A stretch of 32,870 bases of DNA. Source: Methanolobus sp. UBA474. Lineage in GTDB: Archaea; Halobacteriota; Methanosarcinia; Methanosarcinales; Methanosarcinaceae. The stretch is taken from NCBI GenBank assembly GCA_002501695.1, contig DANZ01000084.1, positions 1-32,870 of the forward strand, in the 5' to 3' direction. Under the pieces are notes generated by a model. The model was not told where the DNA came from. It saw only the letters and a list, made by a program, of their open reading frames with translations, and searched no databases. The translations under genes and the position numbers were made by a program. How positions within the stretch are numbered: position 1 is the stretch's first letter; each line of letters begins with the position of its first letter. This document shows positions 6,126-14,695 of this stretch, piece by piece.

Positions 6126-8852
6126 ATGGGTAACGGGACAGCAGAAGAGAAGGATTTCCAGTGTACTCCCAGGGGTGATGAGCATGTCATCGGGCCGGAA
6201 GAATTCATGCGCAGGCTGAACACGACAACTGAAGGACTCTCTACTGAAGAAGCGCTTCGCCGAAGAGGAATATGCGGTTCTAACGTACTTGAAAAAAAGA
6301 AGAAAGAAAGCCTGCTCAAGAAGTACTTTAAACAGTATGGGAATTTTTTCGCGATCCTGCTGCTCTTTGGTTCTGCACTCTCATTCACTGCCGAATACCT
6401 GGACCCGGGAAGGGGCAACATCTTCATTGCCATCGCCCTGCTGGGAGTGGTCATACTTAATGCAACCTTCACCTTTATCCAGGAGTACCAGGCCGAAAAG
6501 ATAATGGAAAGCTTCCAGGATCTTATGCCTCCGACTGCCAGGATACGGCGTGACGGGGAGATCGTGGAGCTGCCTGCCTCAGGGATAGTTGCAGGGGATA
6601 TCGTATATCTGGAGGAGGGGGACAAGGTACCTGCAGACGGCAGGCTCATCGTCCAGAACAGCCTGAAAGTTGACAATTCACCGATAACAGGAGAGGCGGA
6701 GCCCCAGTTAAGGTCCCTCGAATGCACGCACGATGAAATGCTGGAGTGCAGGAACATGGTGTTCTCCAGTACCCTGGTGCAGACAGGCAACGGAGAGGCG
6801 GTCATCTTTAGCACGGGTTCCGATACACAGATCGGGAAACTGTCACAGCTTACACAGGAAACGATGTCGGTCCAGACCCCCATACGCAAAGAACTGGACC
6901 ATTTTGTCAAGATCATATCTTCAATTGCTATTTTTCTGGGGATCGCATTCTTCCTGGCGGGTTTCTTTATCCAGGACACCTTCCTTGCCAGCCTTATATT
7001 TGCCATCGGCATTATCGTTGCTAACGTTCCAGAAGGACTTTTACCCACAGTGACACTTGCCCTGAGCCTGGCCTCCAAAAGGATGGCTAAAAGGAATGCC
7101 CTGATAAAACAGCTCGAATCCGTGGAAACACTGGGCTCTACCACCGTCATATGCACCGACAAGACAGGAACGCTTACACAGAACAAAATGGCTGTGAGCT
7201 CGGTATATACAGGTTCCGGCTACATGGGTGCTCAAAAAGGTGAAATGCCTCCGGAGATGCTTTTACGTGTTGCTGCGGTCTGCAATAACTCCAGATTGTC
7301 GGATGAGCAGCCGGGGTACAGAGGTGATCCCACTGAAGGCTCGCTGCTTGTCTATGTGGACAAATTCAGAGATGTCGCAAAGATACAGGAAGAATATCCC
7401 CGGATGGCGGAATATCCTTTCGATTCCAGGGTCAAGAAAATGCAGGTAATATGCAGGACGCCGGATGGAACCTTGGATTCATACCTTAAGGGTGCTCCGG
7501 AAGTGCTCCTTGAGATGTGTGACCGCATGATAGCAGAAGGAAAGGAAAAGGAGCTCACTGACCGGGAAAAGCAAGAGCTGGAAGATGAGTATCTGAAAAT
7601 GGCAAAAAGGGGCGAGAGAGTGCTTGCATACGCATTCAGGAAAGCCGGGGAGGTGAGGGAATATAAGGAACACTTTATCTTCCTGGGATTCTCCGGCGCC
7701 CTGGACCCCGCACGCCCCGAAGCGAAAGAGGCGATCAACAGGTGCTACCGTGCGGGCATCAAAGTGGTCATGATCACAGGGGACCACCCTGTGACCGCAA
7801 AGTCCATAGCGTCATTGGTGGGGCTCACTAATGATGATGGCGATACGGTGATGATAACAGGCCCGGAACTGGAGGTAATGCCAACTGAGGATCTGACCCG
7901 CAGACTGCAGGCAAGGAGCATAATATTCGCCCGTACTTCCCCGCTCCAGAAGCTTAAGATAGTAAGAGCTTTCCAGTCAGCAGGCGAAATAGTCACGATG
8001 ACAGGGGACGGGGTTAATGATGCACCCGCAATTAAAAATGCCGATATGGGCGTTGCCATGGGCAGCGGCACCGACGTTGCGAAGGAATCTGCAGACATGA
8101 TCCTGCTTGACGATAATTTTGCAACCATTGTCAATGCTGTGGAAGAAGGAAGGACCGTCTTTGATAACATAAAGAAATTCATTGCATATATCCTCACAAG
8201 CAACGTTCCGGAGATACTGCCCTTTATCGCGTTTGTGCTGCTCGCGCTTCCTCTGCCCATGAACGTGCAGCTGATACTGGCCATAGACCTGGGCACGGAT
8301 ATACTGCCTGCCATTGCACTTGCCATGGAAAGGGGAGAAGGGGATATCATGAAGCGCCTTCCCCGCTCCAGCAAGGAGAAACTGCTCACGCCCCAGGTAC
8401 TGCTTACATCATACGGGCTTAAAGGCCCTATAGAAGCGGCTGCAGGTTTTGCCTGTTACTTTGCAGTTCTGTATGGAGGCGGGTGGAACTGGGGACAGCA
8501 GCTTGAGCTTGCAGATCCTCTCTACAGGCAGGCTATAACAGCTTTCTTCGCCGCGGTGATCGTTTGTCAGATAGCGAACGTGTTCACATCAAGGACACGA
8601 AGGCAGTCCGTTTTCGTAAAAGGTGTGTTCAGTAACAGGATGGTGCTCATTGGTATAGCGAGTGAGCTGCTGATACTGGCCTTCATAGTATTCCATCCGT
8701 TTGCAAACGCCGTATTCAATACTGCACCAATTTCCCTGGAATATGTGCTGCTGGCCGTACCTTTTGCCTTCCTGCTGTTTGCAGCAGATGAGCTCAGGAA
8801 ATATCTCATCAGGCATGGCTCAAAACCAGCACAGCATCTGCTCGGGTGGTGA
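6126..8852 (+). CDS. P-type cation ATPase of the Na+,K+-ATPase-like (P2C/IIC) type
   Basis: A 908-residue pump with all P2-ATPase parts: actuator TGEA (E190), VANVPEGLL in M4 (E303), phosphorylation motif DKTGTLTQNKM (D345), TGDGVNDAPA (D628) and six C-terminal membrane segments. The match to animal Na+,K+-ATPase alpha is specific: IIVANVPEGLL, FDNIKKFIAY-LTSN-PE, IDLGTD, DIMKRLPR and SRTRRQSVF all have direct counterparts. Cation ligands equivalent to E327, E779, D804 and D808 are present (E303, E696, D721, D725). The equivalent of D926 is Asn (N818), while the M9 Glu is kept (E847). ATG 6126 behind GGTGG is preferred; an upstream in-frame ATG at 6018 would overlap the MarC gene. It probably exports Na+ or another monovalent cation; no beta-subunit gene is visible. 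Confidence 0.92.
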   Translation: MGNGTAEEKDFQCTPRGDEHVIGPEEFMRRLNTTTEGLSTEEALRRRGICGSNVLEKKKKESLLKKYFKQYGNFFAILLLFGSALSFTAEYLDPGRGNIFIAIALLGVVILNATFTFIQEYQAEKIMESFQDLMPPTARIRRDGEIVELPASGIVAGDIVYLEEGDKVPADGRLIVQNSLKVDNSPITGEAEPQLRSLECTHDEMLECRNMVFSSTLVQTGNGEAVIFSTGSDTQIGKLSQLTQETMSVQTPIRKELDHFVKIISSIAIFLGIAFFLAGFFIQDTFLASLIFAIGIIVANVPEGLLPTVTLALSLASKRMAKRNALIKQLESVETLGSTTVICTDKTGTLTQNKMAVSSVYTGSGYMGAQKGEMPPEMLLRVAAVCNNSRLSDEQPGYRGDPTEGSLLVYVDKFRDVAKIQEEYPRMAEYPFDSRVKKMQVICRTPDGTLDSYLKGAPEVLLEMCDRMIAEGKEKELTDREKQELEDEYLKMAKRGERVLAYAFRKAGEVREYKEHFIFLGFSGALDPARPEAKEAINRCYRAGIKVVMITGDHPVTAKSIASLVGLTNDDGDTVMITGPELEVMPTEDLTRRLQARSIIFARTSPLQKLKIVRAFQSAGEIVTMTGDGVNDAPAIKNADMGVAMGSGTDVAKESADMILLDDNFATIVNAVEEGRTVFDNIKKFIAYILTSNVPEILPFIAFVLLALPLPMNVQLILAIDLGTDILPAIALAMERGEGDIMKRLPRSSKEKLLTPQVLLTSYGLKGPIEAAAGFACYFAVLYGGGWNWGQQLELADPLYRQAITAFFAAVIVCQIANVFTSRTRRQSVFVKGVFSNRMVLIGIASELLILAFIVFHPFANAVFNTAPISLEYVLLAVPFAFLLFAADELRKYLIRHGSKPAQHLLGW

Positions 8853-8892
8853 ATTCTTTTAATAGGGGTCACTATTCTAATTTTTCAGATAT

Positions 8893-8937
8893 TCTCATAT
8901 ATCATTGTCAATATAAAGGAAACGTAAAAAGGGGAGC
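8893..8937 (+). promoter_or_regulatory. Promoter and ribosome binding site of the glycogen operon
   Basis: The 91-nt gap after the ATPase gene is AT-rich. It has CATATATC near 8896-8903 and AATATAAAGG near 8911-8920 as TATA candidates, and then AAAGGGGAG (8928-8936), a strong ribosome binding site 7 nt before ATG 8944. This is the only sizeable gap before a run of eleven close-packed genes, so it likely drives them all. Confidence 0.5.
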
Positions 8938-8943
8938 TTGAAA

Positions 8944-10743
8944 ATGATGGAAAGCAGGTTCATAGTCATAGCAGGTGAAGAAGCAGGACCAAAGTCGAAT
9001 AAGATGGGAGGTATATGGAATGTTATCGATGCTGAGGCGAGGAACCTTGCACATATAATAAATGAAGGTGCGATCGAGGAAGGGAAAACATCCAGGATAA
9101 TAGTAGCGGGACCTTACTACGGGTACAGCGGAGCTGACTGGAACAAAGGATTGAACCGTATCACCGACATGAGCGATTTCAGCGACTATGAACCGGAAGG
9201 AGAACTGCTTTACGCTCTGGAGCAGCTTAATTCCCGGGGCATAGAGACACATGCAGGCTCCAGGAAAGTGAATGATACGGACATCATTTACATCATGTTC
9301 AAAACAAACGACTTCCATCTGATCAGTTCTGAATATAAAGGAGAAGGCCTGAATCTTTCGAGCATGATAAAAGCTGAGGCATACGACCTTACCGGCCTGG
9401 ACTCGCTGCACTATGAAAACATGAACAACGGCATGGAATACACGCACTATCTCAACCTGTCCTATGCGATATCAGAACTTGTCCGCTTGCTTGTGAACGC
9501 AGGCAGAAAGGATGAAACCGAATATAGTGACAGGGCCATATCAGAGTTTGCGGCCTCCCTTCTGCCATCGGTACAGGTTTCCCTCCACTGTCATGAGTTC
9601 GGGGTATTCTATGCAGCCGCACGGCTTGAGAAGCTGGGTGCAAGCGTGCATACAGTTGCAACCTACCATGCCACGATACCCGGCAGGGTCGCAGGCCACC
9701 GTTCTCTCCTGAAAATAAGAGAAAAGGACAGTTCATGGGATAGCGGGGTACCTGTCAATTTCGCAAAACTCGAATCGCTTTCATCACATGCCGATGTAGT
9801 CACTGCTGTCGGTGATTCCACGCGCAAGGAAGTAAAACTGTTCTACGGCATCGATGCGATAGTAGTGCGTAACGGCATAGATCTGGACAGTAGTGATATA
9901 GACTGGGAAAAAAAGACCGGGCACAGAAATAAGATACAGAAATTCCTGTCAGAGAAGATCTATAAAGTGTTCGACAGCAAGGTCATTCCTCCTGAAAGGA
10001 TCGTGCCGATCTTTTCGATATCCCGCATCGAAATAGAGAATAAGGGTTATCCCGACCTGCTTGATGCCCTGGTGATACTTGACAGGATGGTTAAGACTCA
10101 GATCGATGCAGGGCAACTTGATGAGGATTACAGGATCATCTGTTTCATTGTCGCTGCCCACGGGCCAAAAGCCAATACCCCGGAGAACTTCCCCATTTAC
10201 CTGCCTGAGGAGGTGCTCATTGGGGAAGAGATGAGGCTTCAGCAGATGATAACGTCCAGAGGGCTTGATTGCTCCCACATTACGGACGGAAGAAGGCATG
10301 TGGCTGCTGTGCTTTACCCGCAGTGGCTGTCACAAAATGACGGGGGGCTCAATATGACCACTGACGAGTTCATGGCCGGATGCATCGCCGGTGTATTCCC
10401 CTCAAAGTATGAGCCTTTCCTGCTGACCGGACTGGAAGCCGGGAAGGAGGCAACACCAAGTATCGTCAGCAAGATATGTGGCTTCAGTGATGCCCTCAAC
10501 ACCCTTAAAAGGCTTGTCATGGGAATGGGCGGGGTTATCGTTGTCGACAACATCAACCTTGCCTATATTGAATCCATAGCTGACTATGCTCTTGCCATGG
10601 ATTATTTCATAGATACTTACATTGATGACAAGGTCAAATACAACCTGCTCTGCCAGGAAGCAAGCCTGCTTGCAAAGGACATGAACTGGAAAGCGCCAAC
10701 GAGGGAATACTATGAACTTCTTACGGGTACGAGGATGGAGTGA
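8944..10743 (+). CDS. Glycogen synthase, GT3 (eukaryote-like) family
   Basis: A 599-residue glycosyltransferase resembling the GT3 glycogen synthases of fungi and animals rather than bacterial GlgA. The N-terminal donor loop SNKMGGIWNVI matches the TNKVGGIYTV of GT3 enzymes. Further matches are HCHEFG, a TYHATIPGR segment, the VRNGIDL motif, and SRIEIENKGYPDLLDAL, parallel to the GT3 RYEFxNKG motif. The E-x7-E catalytic element lies in SKYEPFLLTGLE. It would extend alpha-1,4-glucan chains from a nucleotide-glucose donor (UDP-glucose in eukaryotic GT3). The nucleotide preference is not readable here. It heads the operon; the next gene overlaps its stop region. The TTG at 8938 is less likely than ATG 8944, given spacing to GGGGAG. 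Confidence 0.85.
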   Translation: MMESRFIVIAGEEAGPKSNKMGGIWNVIDAEARNLAHIINEGAIEEGKTSRIIVAGPYYGYSGADWNKGLNRITDMSDFSDYEPEGELLYALEQLNSRGIETHAGSRKVNDTDIIYIMFKTNDFHLISSEYKGEGLNLSSMIKAEAYDLTGLDSLHYENMNNGMEYTHYLNLSYAISELVRLLVNAGRKDETEYSDRAISEFAASLLPSVQVSLHCHEFGVFYAAARLEKLGASVHTVATYHATIPGRVAGHRSLLKIREKDSSWDSGVPVNFAKLESLSSHADVVTAVGDSTRKEVKLFYGIDAIVVRNGIDLDSSDIDWEKKTGHRNKIQKFLSEKIYKVFDSKVIPPERIVPIFSISRIEIENKGYPDLLDALVILDRMVKTQIDAGQLDEDYRIICFIVAAHGPKANTPENFPIYLPEEVLIGEEMRLQQMITSRGLDCSHITDGRRHVAAVLYPQWLSQNDGGLNMTTDEFMAGCIAGVFPSKYEPFLLTGLEAGKEATPSIVSKICGFSDALNTLKRLVMGMGGVIVVDNINLAYIESIADYALAMDYFIDTYIDDKVKYNLLCQEASLLAKDMNWKAPTREYYELLTGTRME

Positions 10744-10745
10744 GC

Positions 10746-11723
10746 ATGTCCGAGATACGCAAGCATTATTTCCTTGACAGGCACTGCATTATAGCTACTG
10801 GCAGAGCTAAAAGACCCTCCGCACCAAAAGCATGCAATGATGACGTGCCCTTATCAACCTGCGTGTTTTGCAGCGGCCACGAGGAACAGACACCTCCCGC
10901 AACGGCAGTATATAAGGAAGGGCAGGTGATGAAAGATACTGACGGGCAGCGTGTTACCGGATGGGATGTCAGGTGCATCCCGAACCTCTACCCGGCACTC
11001 TCTCCTGATGCCCCGCAGGCAGCAGCCTCCGGTTTTGAGGTGGTAAGAGGGTATGGTTTTCATGAGGTCATTGTGGAGCACCCTGCACATGACAGCAGGC
11101 TTCACCTGTTCTCCGACGAGCAGATATTGCTTCTGATGCAGGTGTACCGGGACAGAGTAATGCACTACCGGTCACAGGAAGGTATCAGGTATGTCTCCCT
11201 GTTCAAGAACTGGGGTAAGAAAGCAGGTGCCTCCCTTGACCATACGCATTCCCAGCTGATCGCACTGCCAATCATTCCTTCCGAGATATCCGGGGAGCTA
11301 CAGGCGATCCGCCATCTCGCAAGATGCCCTTACTGCAATATCGTTGAAAGGGAGAGAGGCAGTAAGAGACAGATATACGAGAACAGCCATTTCATAGTGA
11401 TAGCCCCCTACTGCTCAGGGGTGCCCTATGAGCTATGGATACTGCCCTCACAGCATGTGCACCATCTTTCCGGATTCACCGATGAGATGCTCCTTTCACT
11501 TGGTAGATGCCTGAGATTCGCAGTCTCACGGCTGGAGACAACGATCCCTGAGCTTGCATATAATTACATGTTCTTCCAGATAGAAGGTAACCCTGACTAT
11601 CACTTCAATGCAAGGATACAGCCTGTCACATCCATAGCGGCAGGATTCGAGAAGAACACTGGAATATATATAAACTCGATGCCCCCTGAAATAGCAGCCG
11701 ATCATCTTCTGGACAGAGCCTGA
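10746..11723 (+). CDS. GalT-like hexose-1-phosphate nucleotidyltransferase (HIT superfamily)
   Basis: A 325-residue member of the galactose-1-phosphate uridylyltransferase family. Zinc ligands are likely the CVFC pair (C39, C42) and a CPYC pair in the second half. The nucleophile motif is D-H166-T-H168-S-Q, while classical GalT has His-Pro-His-x-Gln. This Thr version also occurs in relatives that act as ADP-glucose phosphorylases. The protein could convert hexose-1-phosphate to or from a UDP- or ADP-sugar and so supply or remove donor for the neighbouring synthases. GGAG at 10737-10740 sits 5 nt before ATG 10746, almost on the upstream stop codon, so translation is coupled. An in-frame GTG at 10740 is an alternative start. 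Confidence 0.85.
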   Translation: MSEIRKHYFLDRHCIIATGRAKRPSAPKACNDDVPLSTCVFCSGHEEQTPPATAVYKEGQVMKDTDGQRVTGWDVRCIPNLYPALSPDAPQAAASGFEVVRGYGFHEVIVEHPAHDSRLHLFSDEQILLLMQVYRDRVMHYRSQEGIRYVSLFKNWGKKAGASLDHTHSQLIALPIIPSEISGELQAIRHLARCPYCNIVERERGSKRQIYENSHFIVIAPYCSGVPYELWILPSQHVHHLSGFTDEMLLSLGRCLRFAVSRLETTIPELAYNYMFFQIEGNPDYHFNARIQPVTSIAAGFEKNTGIYINSMPPEIAADHLLDRA

Positions 11724-11750
11724 TATATTTTGTTTGACTGGAGTGATATT

Positions 11751-12914
11751 ATGAAAACACTAAGAATTGCGATGTTCGCATGGGAAAGTCTTTATTCAGT
11801 GAATGTGGGAGGTCTTGCGCCTCATGTTTCAGAACTTGCGGAAGCCCTCGCCGAAAGAGGACATGAAGTGCATATATTCACCCGAAATAAGGATATGAAC
11901 CCATATGATATTGTCAACGGAGTCCACTACCACAGGGTCGATCATTCGCTCTCCGGGGGCATAGTACAGCAGATGGACAGCATGTGCGATGCCATGCACT
12001 CTGCTTTCTGGGAAAGCGTGCACAGGTTTGGCAGCTTTGACGTTCTGCATGTGCATGACTGGCATCCTGTGAACGTGGTCAGCAGGTTAAAAGCTGAAGC
12101 AGGCATACCTTTTGTTACTACCTACCACAGCACGGAGTGGGGCAGGAACGGCAATGTCCATGGCACCTGGCAGGAAGCTATTGAGATCAGTCACCGGGAA
12201 TGGAGAGAGGGATATGAATCATCGCAGGTCATATCAACTTCGAGAGCGCTGAAAGCGGAGATACAGCACCTTTACCAGATACCCGACTACAAGATATCTA
12301 TAATTCCCAACGGTCTTAAAGAGAACAAAATGAAGATGAATGTGGATGCGGGGAAGATCAAGTCCTCTTATGGCATCCACCCCTATACTCCTGTGGTCCT
12401 TTTCGTGGGCCGTATGAACTATCAGAAAGGGCCGGACCTGCTTGTAAGGGCTATACCGAAGGTCCTTGAGAACAGGTGGGATGTTAGATTCGTCCTCATC
12501 GGTGAAGGTGAGATGCGACCTGTATGCGAGGACCTTGCCCGCAGGCTTGGTGTCTACGATAGCTGCCACTTCCTGGGTTATGCAAGCGAGAATGTGAAAA
12601 AGGAATGGGTAAACTCCTGTAACCTTATGTGCGTCCCAAGCCGCAACGAGCCGTTCGGGATAGTATTGCTGGAAGCCTGGGATGCGGGCAAGAATATCGT
12701 CGCAACGAACGCAGTGGAGCTTATTGACAATTTCCACAACGGTGTGACCGTGTATCAGACACCCGATTCAATTGCATGGGGCATCAACCATGTACTTGAC
12801 AACTATGCTGACGGGCAGCTTGGCAGGAAAGGAAAGAAGCTGCTGAGGGATAGGTACAACTGGGACAGGATAGCCGAAAGAACAGCAGAGGTCTACCTAA
12901 AGGCAATGGCATGA
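11751..12914 (+). CDS. GT4/GT5-type glycosyltransferase, probable second glycogen synthase
   Basis: A 387-residue GT-B glycosyltransferase. The N-terminal starch-synthase-like loop VGGLAPHVSELAEAL is near residue 21. Then come VLHVHDWHP, VTTYHSTEWGR, IIPNGL, the LFVGRMNYQKGPDLLVRA hinge segment and the catalytic E-x7-E in NEPFGIVLLEAW. Length and motifs fit archaeal GT5/GT4 glycogen synthases such as the annotated Methanocaldococcus MJ1606, which also lies near amylase and glucoamylase genes. GGAGTGATATT directly precedes ATG 11751. It may elongate glycogen or act as a primer-forming transferase beside the GT3 enzyme; the sequence does not decide. The ATG of the next gene overlaps its stop. 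Confidence 0.85.
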   Translation: MKTLRIAMFAWESLYSVNVGGLAPHVSELAEALAERGHEVHIFTRNKDMNPYDIVNGVHYHRVDHSLSGGIVQQMDSMCDAMHSAFWESVHRFGSFDVLHVHDWHPVNVVSRLKAEAGIPFVTTYHSTEWGRNGNVHGTWQEAIEISHREWREGYESSQVISTSRALKAEIQHLYQIPDYKISIIPNGLKENKMKMNVDAGKIKSSYGIHPYTPVVLFVGRMNYQKGPDLLVRAIPKVLENRWDVRFVLIGEGEMRPVCEDLARRLGVYDSCHFLGYASENVKKEWVNSCNLMCVPSRNEPFGIVLLEAWDAGKNIVATNAVELIDNFHNGVTVYQTPDSIAWGINHVLDNYADGQLGRKGKKLLRDRYNWDRIAERTAEVYLKAMA

Positions 12915-13966
12915 AAAAACTATCTTCCAAAAAGGCAGGGCTTGCTCCGGGAACCATTGTTCACGTAGGTGAAGTAAAAACCGGGAAACCCAGGATCACT
13001 CTGATCAGCTATGATAAAGACACCTTTGAGGAGAGAATTGTTGAAAGCATTGAAGACTGCCTGCTCTGCAAGGACCTCAAAACTATTTCCTGGATCAATG
13101 TGGACGGTGTGCATCAGGTAGACATCGTGGAGAAGATAGGGACTCACTTCGGGCTTCATCCCCTGGTAATGGAGGATATAGCCCACACTTACCAGCGTCC
13201 CAAGATGGAGGACTTCGATTCCTACATCTATCTGGTACTGAAGATGCTGCAGTTCGACGAAGATACTTCGGACGTGAGCTCAGAGCAGGTCAGCATTATC
13301 CTGGGCCCGGGTTTTGTCCTTTCCTTCCAGGAGGCCGAAGGAGATACTTTCGATGCCGTAAGAGAGAGATTAAGGAACTCAAAAGGCCGCATACGCTCAT
13401 CAGGTTCCAGTTACCTTGCCTATGCGCTGATGGACTCGATAGTGGACAACTACTTCGTGGTGCTGGAAAAGATAGGCGAGTTCCTGGAGGTGCTTGAAGA
13501 GAATGTGATAGAGGATCCCACACCTGCTATCCTTCAGGATGTCCACGGTATAAAAAAGGAGATAATATATCTTCGCAGGTCCGTATGGCCTCTCCGGGAG
13601 GTCATCGGTAAGCTGGACCGCTCGGAGTCCCCGCTGATCGAGGAAGTGACACTGGTGTTCCTCAAGGACATATACGACCACACCATAAGGATAATCGAAA
13701 CCGCGGAAACTTACCGCGATATCACTTCGGGCATAATGGATGTCTACCTGTCGAGCGTCAGTAATAAGATGAACGAGGTAATGAAAACCCTCACAATAAT
13801 AGCTACTATCTTCATCCCGCTGACTTTCATAGCCGGAGTGTATGGCATGAACTTCAATAACATGCCTGAACTTGCATGGAAATGGGGATACCCTGCAGCC
13901 TGGATAATAATGGCGCTTGTATCTGCCTCCATGCTGATATACTTCAGAAGGAAGAGATGGCTATAA
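12911..13966 (+). CDS. corA: CorA-family Mg2+/Co2+ channel
   Basis: A 351-residue CorA channel with the usual layout: a large acidic cytoplasmic funnel over residues 1-285, a long pore helix, then YGMNFNN with the signature GMN at 312-314, and a second membrane helix before a basic tail. Homopentamers import magnesium down its gradient and close when cytoplasmic Mg2+ is high. The start ATG overlaps the stop of the glycosyltransferase (ATGA), which ties its translation to glycogen synthesis. Mg2+ is a cofactor for several sugar-nucleotide enzymes, and CorA with MscS also suits an ion-balance module. Confidence 0.93.
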   Translation: MKKLSSKKAGLAPGTIVHVGEVKTGKPRITLISYDKDTFEERIVESIEDCLLCKDLKTISWINVDGVHQVDIVEKIGTHFGLHPLVMEDIAHTYQRPKMEDFDSYIYLVLKMLQFDEDTSDVSSEQVSIILGPGFVLSFQEAEGDTFDAVRERLRNSKGRIRSSGSSYLAYALMDSIVDNYFVVLEKIGEFLEVLEENVIEDPTPAILQDVHGIKKEIIYLRRSVWPLREVIGKLDRSESPLIEEVTLVFLKDIYDHTIRIIETAETYRDITSGIMDVYLSSVSNKMNEVMKTLTIIATIFIPLTFIAGVYGMNFNNMPELAWKWGYPAAWIIMALVSASMLIYFRRKRWL

Positions 13967-13975
13967 AACAACAGA

Positions 13976-14695
13976 ATGATGCAAATGTTTGACAAATATA
14001 CTCCCCCTTTCACTATTAATTACAAAGGCCACGAGATATCGGTTGAGAAAGAGCAAGGTAACCTGATATACAGAAGGACCTGTGAGTATGAGACCATCGA
14101 AAAGATACTCCTTGAAGCTGACGGGGATTTCCTTATCAACCCCATAGAGCCTGTGAACCTCCCAAAACCGATAACATCTTTTCTGCTCATCGACTTCGAA
14201 CGCCCTGTAATGATAAGCCCCGGAAGCAAGCAAAAGATATATCTCACATTCCCTGTGGAAATGGGCATATTCATCACTGGGAAGAAGGGAGAACATGAGC
14301 TTATCGACATACTTACCCTTAACAGGTCCAAGTACACCCTTTACGGGGATCCGAACCGGGGAATGATATGCAGGTACTGGAAGAGTGAAATATTCACATC
14401 CTACCCCAATCTGGACACCAGATACGAGGGGGATATCGAACTTGATATCATAAATGATACAAACCACTGGATGGAAGTAAAAAAATCCGTATTCAATGCC
14501 TTTGGCATGAAAATATATTATGGAACTGACCGCACATCAATGAGAGCTTTCATGAGGATCATCAACAGGCACCTGGCTGAAACGGGCTTCATGACATATA
14601 CAACGACACCTGAGTTAAGGAGGTCCATGGAAGTGTACACGGCACGTAAGATAATGCTCAGCAGTATCAAAGGCATTATGGAGCATGGGATATGA
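13976..14695 (+). CDS. DUF432-family protein
   Basis: A 239-residue soluble protein with no membrane segment or catalytic motif that I can recognise. It is rich in beta-strand patterns, with FLLIDFERPVMISPGSK, TLYGDPNRGMICRYW and DTNHWMEVKKSVFNAFGM as the most motif-like parts. I believe it is the archaeal DUF432 family, which often sits next to MscS channels. It follows CorA by 9 nt, and its end overlaps the MscS start codon (ATGA). The context suggests a regulator or partner of the channel. Three Met codons occur in the first four positions, so the exact start is uncertain. Confidence 0.65.
   Translation: MMQMFDKYTPPFTINYKGHEISVEKEQGNLIYRRTCEYETIEKILLEADGDFLINPIEPVNLPKPITSFLLIDFERPVMISPGSKQKIYLTFPVEMGIFITGKKGEHELIDILTLNRSKYTLYGDPNRGMICRYWKSEIFTSYPNLDTRYEGDIELDIINDTNHWMEVKKSVFNAFGMKIYYGTDRTSMRAFMRIINRHLAETGFMTYTTTPELRRSMEVYTARKIMLSSIKGIMEHGI

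Noticed and set aside
6038..7186. Long minus-strand frame of 382 codons opposite the P-type ATPase
   Set aside because: The plus strand encodes an unmistakable P-type ATPase here. The antisense frame is Ser/Pro-rich low-quality sequence from codon bias of the real gene.
7745..8389. Minus-strand frame of 214 codons opposite the ATPase C-terminus
   Set aside because: Shadow of the coding strand with no start signal and no plausible domain.
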